Positions 15,299-18,467 of a DNA stretch of 18,467 nucleotides are shown here, piece by piece. The stretch lies in contig DXUR01000018.1 in assembly GCA_019417795.1 (NCBI GenBank), positions 1 through 18,467 of the forward strand, read 5' to 3'. The first letter of the stretch is position 1. Each line of letters begins with the position of its first letter. Source of the stretch: Clostridiales bacterium (GTDB lineage Bacteria > Bacillota_A > Clostridia > Oscillospirales > Oscillospiraceae). Both the position numbers and the translations under genes were made by a program. A model generated the notes under the pieces. The model had not been told where the DNA came from. It saw nothing but the letters and a program-made list of their open reading frames with translations, and ran no database searches.

Positions 15299-15328
15299 CT
15301 AACTTACTCCGCCCTAACTTACTTCGCC
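15299..15328. repeat. Tandem 15-bp direct repeat in the operon leader
   Basis: Two adjacent copies of a 15-mer (15299-15313 and 15314-15328) differ at one position. They lie in the untranslated leader between the promoter at 15344-15372 and the ribosome site before 15272, so they could bind a regulator on DNA or RNA. Confidence 0.6.
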
Positions 15329-15341
15329 CTGAAATACAGCT

Positions 15342-15437
15342 TCATTGTAGCATCACAGGGGAAGGCTGTATAGTTGGAGTTTTTCCATAGTTTCTATGCT
15401 GATTCGAGATCCATTCCATATCAACGAGCACATACAT
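15342..15437 (-). pseudogene. N-terminal remnant of an exonuclease-like gene
   Basis: A 31-codon ORF with GGAGG eight bases before its ATG reads MYVLVDMEWISNQHRN and continues for 15 more residues to a stop. The VLVDMEW opening matches the first beta strand of DnaQ/RNase H-like 3'-5' exonucleases, where the Asp binds the catalytic metal; full-length proteins are many times longer. The remaining residues do not continue that fold, so the rest of the gene was probably deleted or the ORF was recycled as the helicase promoter region. Confidence 0.45.
15344..15372 (-). promoter_or_regulatory. Promoter of the helicase operon
   Basis: On the minus strand TATACA (15367-15372) and TACAAT (15344-15349) are 17 bp apart, four and five matches to the consensus. 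It overlaps the 3-prime half of the small exonuclease remnant and would start transcription about 65 bp before the strong ribosome site. Confidence 0.5.
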
Positions 15438-15490
15438 CTTCGACACCTCCGGTAGTTCTTTCTTCGAATTCTACCGCAAGCATACAAGAA

Positions 15491-15516
15491 GAGGTGTCCG
15501 AAAGAACGGACACCTC
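15491..15516. terminator. Perfect hairpin upstream of the exonuclease remnant
   Basis: A perfect 10-bp inverted repeat (15491-15500 with 15507-15516) with a 6-base loop. On the minus strand it is followed by TTCTTGT, compatible with a weak terminator separating the 216-aa gene from the helicase operon. Confidence 0.5.
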
Positions 15517-15543
15517 GCAGCCTTTAGTATCATAGTCGAAGCG

Positions 15544-15595
15544 AAAGACACACCAATCTATGGGATAAATCATTCCCGCAGATTGGTGTGTCTTT
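15544..15595. terminator. Long-stem hairpin after the 216-aa gene
   Basis: A perfect 16-bp inverted repeat (15544-15559 with 15580-15595) surrounds a 20-base apical region that could form a short extra stem. It lies 75 bp past the stop of the 216-aa gene (minus) and is followed by TTTC, or by TTTTC on the plus strand. A bidirectional terminator is the simplest reading; a small stable RNA is possible. Confidence 0.55.
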
Positions 15596-15670
15596 TCATG
15601 TCATTCATGTGAAGTCATTGAGAATCTATTGAATTGCCCCTTTGTATTGTGCTACTGCCATTCAACTCCG

Positions 15671-16321
15671 CTATCTATCAATATGCTGCTGTTCCGTTTG
15701 GTCATAGGATTTCGTATATCCCAAGTGATATTCCAACAGCAGAGTGTGTGGGACCATGTCAAAGGTGCTCACACCCTCGACAGCAGTAAGGACTTTGACC
15801 GCAGCACGATAACCGCAGTAGAAGCTGTGGCAGGCCGCCCAATGAACGCGCTGCTCCCACGCACACTCGATCGAGGTCAAATGCTCTCGTCGCTCTTCAT
15901 CACCATCAATCTCGAGCTGCTCGATAAGCTTCTTGTTTTCGTCATGCATCTTCAAAAACAGAGTATGGCGCTGCATACCCGGCATCTCAAAGAGATCTTG
16001 CATGAGATGCTTTTCAAATCCATCGACAACAAGATCTTGATTGGAAAAGCGCTGGACGAACCCGGAATACAGGCCGGCGTTGAAAGCATACTGGGATGCA
16101 TACCGCAGTTTTGCCTCGTAATTGGTTTTGATCTGGCTTAGGATCTCGTTCTCGGACTGCTCCAATGTGGTGGTGAAATAGTCCTCAGCCGCTGTGTAAT
16201 CCTTTTCCTCTTCGGAAAAATCTGTTTGCGCCAGTACCTTGTATGTATCGAACAAATACTTTTGAAAAGCAGGGGCAAATGCGCGTCCTTTCATTTCCTC
16301 TAATGCGTTTTGTACTGTCAT
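15671..16321 (-). CDS. Unknown soluble protein (216 aa)
   Basis: A 216-aa, mainly helical, acidic protein starting MTVQNALEEMKGRAFAPAFQ. It has two similar-looking motifs, YASQYAFNAGLYSGFVQRF (about 74-92) and WAACHSFYCGYRAAVKVL (about 161-178), spaced about 87 residues apart, which suggests an internal duplication of a helical unit. No signal peptide or membrane segment is seen. GGAGGG lies eight bases before the ATG. It has its own operator-like region upstream and terminators on both sides, so it is a single-gene transcript. The family is not known to me; small helical proteins of this sort are common cargo or regulators in clostridial phage-like regions. Confidence 0.65.
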   Translation of the reverse strand: MTVQNALEEMKGRAFAPAFQKYLFDTYKVLAQTDFSEEEKDYTAAEDYFTTTLEQSENEILSQIKTNYEAKLRYASQYAFNAGLYSGFVQRFSNQDLVVDGFEKHLMQDLFEMPGMQRHTLFLKMHDENKKLIEQLEIDGDEERREHLTSIECAWEQRVHWAACHSFYCGYRAAVKVLTAVEGVSTFDMVPHTLLLEYHLGYTKSYDQTEQQHIDR

Positions 16322-16343
16322 GTCTTCATCCCTCCGTACATAT

Positions 16344-16361
16344 TTGATATAATTGTATCAA
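16344..16361. promoter_or_regulatory. Operator-like palindrome before the 216-aa gene
   Basis: An 18-bp palindrome, TTGATA and TATCAA with a 6-base spacer, overlaps a TACAAT -10 candidate on the minus strand and lies 23 bp before the start codon. It is flanked by a direct repeat GTACATATT at 16336-16344 and 16366-16374. A repressor, perhaps the XRE protein encoded next door, could bind here. No good -35 was found. Confidence 0.45.
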
Positions 16362-16419
16362 GTGAGTACATATTACATGAGTGAAAGTGCGAAAACAGTC
16401 GGATTAAGGGAGAATGAAA

Positions 16420-16451
16420 AATAAAATTGCACCTGCCAGATCGACAGGTGC
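16420..16451 (-). terminator. Terminator of the XRE repressor gene
   Basis: Inverted repeat GCACCTG/CAGGTGC (16429-16435 with 16445-16451) followed on the minus strand by AATTTTATTTTT, directly after the XRE gene stop. Confidence 0.75.
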
Positions 16452-16456
16452 ATTGC

Positions 16457-16789
16457 TCAAATGTGTTTTTTGATGATCGGGATCGAATTTAATGCCAACT
16501 CAACAATGGCATCTTCTTGCTCCTTCGTTAGTCCAGAGTTTTCAAGTTCCTTGCGAACTCTATGCTCCAGAGGAGAATCCGTCTTCCCAGCTAAGTAGTC
16601 GAGTGAAACGTCTAGAATATCCGAGATGCGCTCAATGAGCTGGAAACTTGGTGACCTGACTCCGTTTTCTATGTGTCGAAGTGAGTCTACAGCAATACCA
16701 ATCTTCTCAGCGAGCTGTTCACCAGTTAGGCGGCGGAACTGCCGTGCAGTCCGAATCCGGCTGCCCATGATTTGCAATCTCGTACTCAT
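16457..16789 (-). CDS. XRE-family transcriptional regulator
   Basis: The 110-aa protein has an N-terminal Cro/CI-type helix-turn-helix at about 9-68: IRTARQFRRLTGEQLAEKIG (first helices), IAVDSLRHIENGVRSPSFQL (turn and recognition helix) and RISDILDVSLDYLAGKTD. The C-terminal 40 residues are an acidic helical tail that may mediate dimerisation. This is a small repressor of the kind that keeps mobile elements silent. The ATG at 16789 is read from a region with a TATACT -10 candidate (16824-16829, minus) and several inverted repeats at 16867-16931 that could be its own operators. It stands divergent from the recombinase genes to its right, which it may control. Confidence 0.87.
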   Translation of the reverse strand: MSTRLQIMGSRIRTARQFRRLTGEQLAEKIGIAVDSLRHIENGVRSPSFQLIERISDILDVSLDYLAGKTDSPLEHRVRKELENSGLTKEQEDAIVELALNSIPIIKKHI

Positions 16790-16866
16790 TTGATCTTCTC
16801 CTACCTATCCTGTACTTTCTCACAGTATAGATGGATGGCAGAAAATCAGAAATGAGCATTATGGTA

Positions 16867-16931
16867 TTTACCGTACTGAAATGGTACGTAAACGAATGAC
16901 CTCCGGTACGACACATACCGAAGGCCATTCG
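16867..16931. promoter_or_regulatory. Inverted-repeat cluster between XRE and recombinase genes
   Basis: A near-perfect 16-bp inverted repeat (16893-16908 with 16916-16931, two mismatches that become G-U pairs in minus-strand RNA) and an adjacent imperfect palindrome TTTACCGTAC/GTACGTAAA (16867-16876 with 16884-16892) lie in the divergent region. The sequence GGTA/TACC recurs in both, as expected for repeated operator half-sites, or the larger one may be a terminator-like hairpin. Confidence 0.5.
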
Positions 16932-17061
16932 CTTTAAGTCACATTTACAAACTGAGCCTCAAAGAGTAAGAGAATATGGTAACAAAAATCAAACTGTAAT
17001 ATATCTGTATAGCTTTATTCTACCGTCTTGTACGGAAATATGAATTGGAGGACGAAAGCAA

Positions 17062-17466
17062 ACGAGTCGTTGTTGCATATATTGCCGCATTGGCGGCACC
17101 GCAAATGAACCCAACCAAATAGCCATGAACAGCCAACTTGAGATGCTGCGAAAGGCTGCTGAGGATCTCGGCCTTACCGTCGTGGCAGAAGTGACTGTTT
17201 TTGAAAGTGGCACTGACCCGCAGCGGCAGAGCATCAAAACGCTGATCCGAGATGGAAAACACGGCGCCTATGATTGCGTGCTGATTGTTGATCCATCCAG
17301 ATTATCAAGGAGCACTGAGGGCTACACCTTGATTGGCCAGAAGCTGAACCGGCATGGGATCAGGGTCTATACCCCTCAGGGAAAGATCCAGCTGCCCCCG
17401 CCTCACGCCTTCTTCTATTCCAGATACCATAAGGAAGGAGAAAACGATTTTGGCCCAGGAAAGTAA
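17062..17466 (+). CDS. Small resolvase-like protein without catalytic serine
   Basis: The reading frame from the stop at 17041-17043 gives RCCIYCRIGGTANEPNQIAM, then SQLEMLRKAAEDLGLTVVAE, VFESGTD, YDCVLIVDPSRLSRSTEGYT and a short tail, about 130 residues. This is the N-terminal resolvase domain of serine recombinases. The YCR motif keeps the arginine, but Gly stands where the catalytic Ser normally follows, so cleavage activity is unlikely. No ATG lies at the natural N-terminus: an ACG at 17062 sits ten bases after GGAGG, so the start codon may have mutated; the first ATG is at 17125, which would omit the first strand. The downstream recombinase overlaps its end by 17 bp. Confidence 0.55.
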   Translation, partial: TSRCCIYCRIGGTANEPNQIAMNSQLEMLRKAAEDLGLTVVAEVTVFESGTDPQRQSIKTLIRDGKHGAYDCVLIVDPSRLSRSTEGYTLIGQKLNRHGIRVYTPQGKIQLPPPHAFFYSRYHKEGENDFGPGK

Positions 17467-17833
17467 AAACGAGAATCGCAAGCAAAGGATCCGCGAGGCG
17501 TTCCATGATGGGAAACAGGTAGAGCGAATGCCTGCCCGAGAGGACATGGCTCCTCAGCATTCCGACGATGTTATCTATCGGGTTGCTCCGTACTGCCGAG
17601 TCAGTACGATGTCCGAAATGCAGGCAGAGAGTTTTGAAATCCAGCAACAGTACTACAACGAGTACATTGCCAAGCACCCGAATTGGACGCTGGTTCGCAT
17701 CTATGCCGATGAAGGCATCTCAGCAACTTCGGTGAATAACCGCAAGCCTCTGTATTTTTCATCCCGTTATCGGATAAGCGTTACAGCGGCTTTTGAAAAC
17801 TCTGTATTGATTTTTCTGCGCGAGGTGATATAA
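17450..17833 (+). pseudogene. Serine recombinase truncated after its catalytic domain
   Basis: A TTG at 17450 with AAGGAAGGAG nine bases upstream starts a protein with a 45-residue leader and then the serine recombinase motif VAPYCRVST (Arg50, Ser52 catalytic), SFEIQQQYYNEYIAKHPNWT and YADEGISATSVNNRK. Large serine recombinases of this class, which excise and integrate clostridial elements, normally run to several hundred residues with a zinc-ribbon and DNA-binding domains. Here the familiar sequence ends at residue 99 (about 17746) and 28 unrelated residues lead to a stop. The lost part would have followed the catalytic domain, so the protein should be inactive alone. The change-over lies just before the DUF134 promoter. 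Confidence 0.7.
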
Positions 17834-17834
17834 T
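17807..17834 (+). promoter_or_regulatory. Promoter of the DUF134-NifX gene
   Basis: TTGATT (17807-17812) and TATAAT (17829-17834) with 16 bp spacing lie 33 bp before the ATG at 17867, with AAAGGAGG upstream of that ATG. It overlaps the spurious tail of the truncated recombinase. Confidence 0.7.
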
Positions 17835-17866
17835 CGGCATATACCGAAAACAAAGGAGGCGCGTCC

Positions 17867-18467
17867 ATGCCAAGACCGCCACGGTGCCGTCGGATTTGTG
17901 GCGCACCGCAAGTTGATACCTTCTGCCCCAACGGGTGCGAGGATGCCGAGCCGATCCTGCTGACGCTGGACGAGTACGAGGTCATTCGGCTGGTTGACCT
18001 GGAGCAGCAAACCCACGAGCAGTGTGCCGCGCAAATGGACATTTCCCGCTCTACCGTGCAGGAGATTTACGAAAGCGCACGGCGCAAGATCGCAGCGTGT
18101 CTTGTCCACGGGAAACCGCTGCACATCACCGGGGGAAACTACCGCATCTGCGGAGGACAGGAGGCAGCCCACTGCGGCCGCTGCTGCCGGACGCAAAGAG
18201 CCAACACAGAAAAATTCAACAAAAATTGCAAAGGAGATTCCACTATGAAAATTGCAGTTACCTATGAAAACGGTCAGATTTTTCAGCATTTCGGCCACAC
18301 CGAACAGTTCAAGCTTTATGAAGCTGCGGACGGCAAAGTCACCCATACGGAAGTTGTTGATACCAACGGCAGCGGTCACGGCGCACTGGCAGGCTTCCTG
18401 ATGCAGAACGGCGTAGACACTTTGATTTGCGGTGGCATCGGCGGCGGTGCGCAGGCGGCACTGGCCG
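17867..18467 (+). CDS. DUF134 protein fused in frame to a NifX/NifB-like domain (partial)
   Basis: From ATG 17867 the frame is open to the window end (200 codons, incomplete). Residues 1-95 are DUF134: MPRPPRCRRICGAP, CPNGCEDAEPILLTLDEYE and the helix-turn-helix-like CAAQMDISRSTVQEIYESAR. Residues 96-126 form a Cys-rich linker with CGRCCR. From Met127 (18245) it reads MKIAVTYENGQIFQHFGHTE and continues through GALAGFLMQNGVDTLICGGI, a dinitrogenase iron-molybdenum cofactor (NifX/NifB-type) domain, which in non-diazotrophs is a small metal-cluster-binding domain of uncertain function. A ribosome site AAAGGAG with eight bases of spacing stands before Met127, so the second domain may also be made alone. 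The start has AAAGGAGG. The fusion is seen directly; I know of similar fusions in Clostridia. Confidence 0.8.
   Translation, partial: MPRPPRCRRICGAPQVDTFCPNGCEDAEPILLTLDEYEVIRLVDLEQQTHEQCAAQMDISRSTVQEIYESARRKIAACLVHGKPLHITGGNYRICGGQEAAHCGRCCRTQRANTEKFNKNCKGDSTMKIAVTYENGQIFQHFGHTEQFKLYEAADGKVTHTEVVDTNGSGHGALAGFLMQNGVDTLICGGIGGGAQAALA

Noticed and set aside
15299..15328. CRISPR array
   Set aside because: Only two adjacent copies of a 15-mer without spacers; a tandem repeat, not a CRISPR.
17759..18379. 206-aa minus-strand frame
   Set aside because: Antisense to the DUF134-NifX gene, which has promoter, ribosome site and recognised domains.

Overview
The window looks like a piece of a gut-type Firmicutes (Clostridia, probably Oscillospiraceae-like) chromosome carrying a worn mobile-element island. 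The clues are strong AGGAGG ribosome sites, a TnpV remnant, a MobA/MobL-like relaxase fragment, serine recombinases, a zinc-finger DUF3268 protein and a DUF134-NifX type protein. The taxonomic call is inference from gene families; there is no rRNA or other marker.

Left part (1-3550). There are two fused gene fragments (an unrecognised ORF joined to the C-terminal part of TnpV), a bidirectional terminator, an ECF sigma/anti-sigma pair on the minus strand, the C-terminal part of a relaxase-like protein without its own ribosome site, and about 570 bp of debris with a short HTH-like tail on the plus strand.

DUF3990 pair (3549-4449, minus). A DUF3990 (ADP-ribosyltransferase-like fold) protein and a downstream partner share a transcript from their own clear promoter (TTGCGC, 17 bp, TATAAT). 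They could be a toxin/antidote-like pair.

Core island (4517-15272, minus). This is one compact operon-like run, probably read from a promoter at about 15344-15372. It encodes a large SF2/SNF2-like helicase, a DnaN-like sliding clamp paralogue, DUF3268, three Cys-cluster proteins of unknown role (one of them only 69 aa), a protein consisting of little more than sigma region 2, a RavA-like MoxR ATPase, an SSB, two small unknown proteins and a ViaA-like VWA protein. A MoxR/VWA chaperone pair in the same operon as a helicase, clamp and SSB is the most interesting arrangement here: it suggests an element-encoded DNA replication or remodelling machine with its own AAA+/VWA remodeller. The operon leader holds a 15-bp tandem repeat, a strong ribosome site with an in-frame leader ORF, and an intrinsic terminator before the helicase, which suggests attenuation or antitermination control.

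Right part (15273-18467). This contains a 31-codon remnant of an exonuclease-like gene, several strong hairpins, a 216-aa unknown protein and an XRE-type repressor (minus). On the plus strand follow a small resolvase-like protein lacking the catalytic serine, a serine recombinase cut off after its catalytic domain, and a DUF134 protein continuing in frame into a NifX/NifB-like domain that runs off the window. No rRNA, tRNA or CRISPR array was seen.
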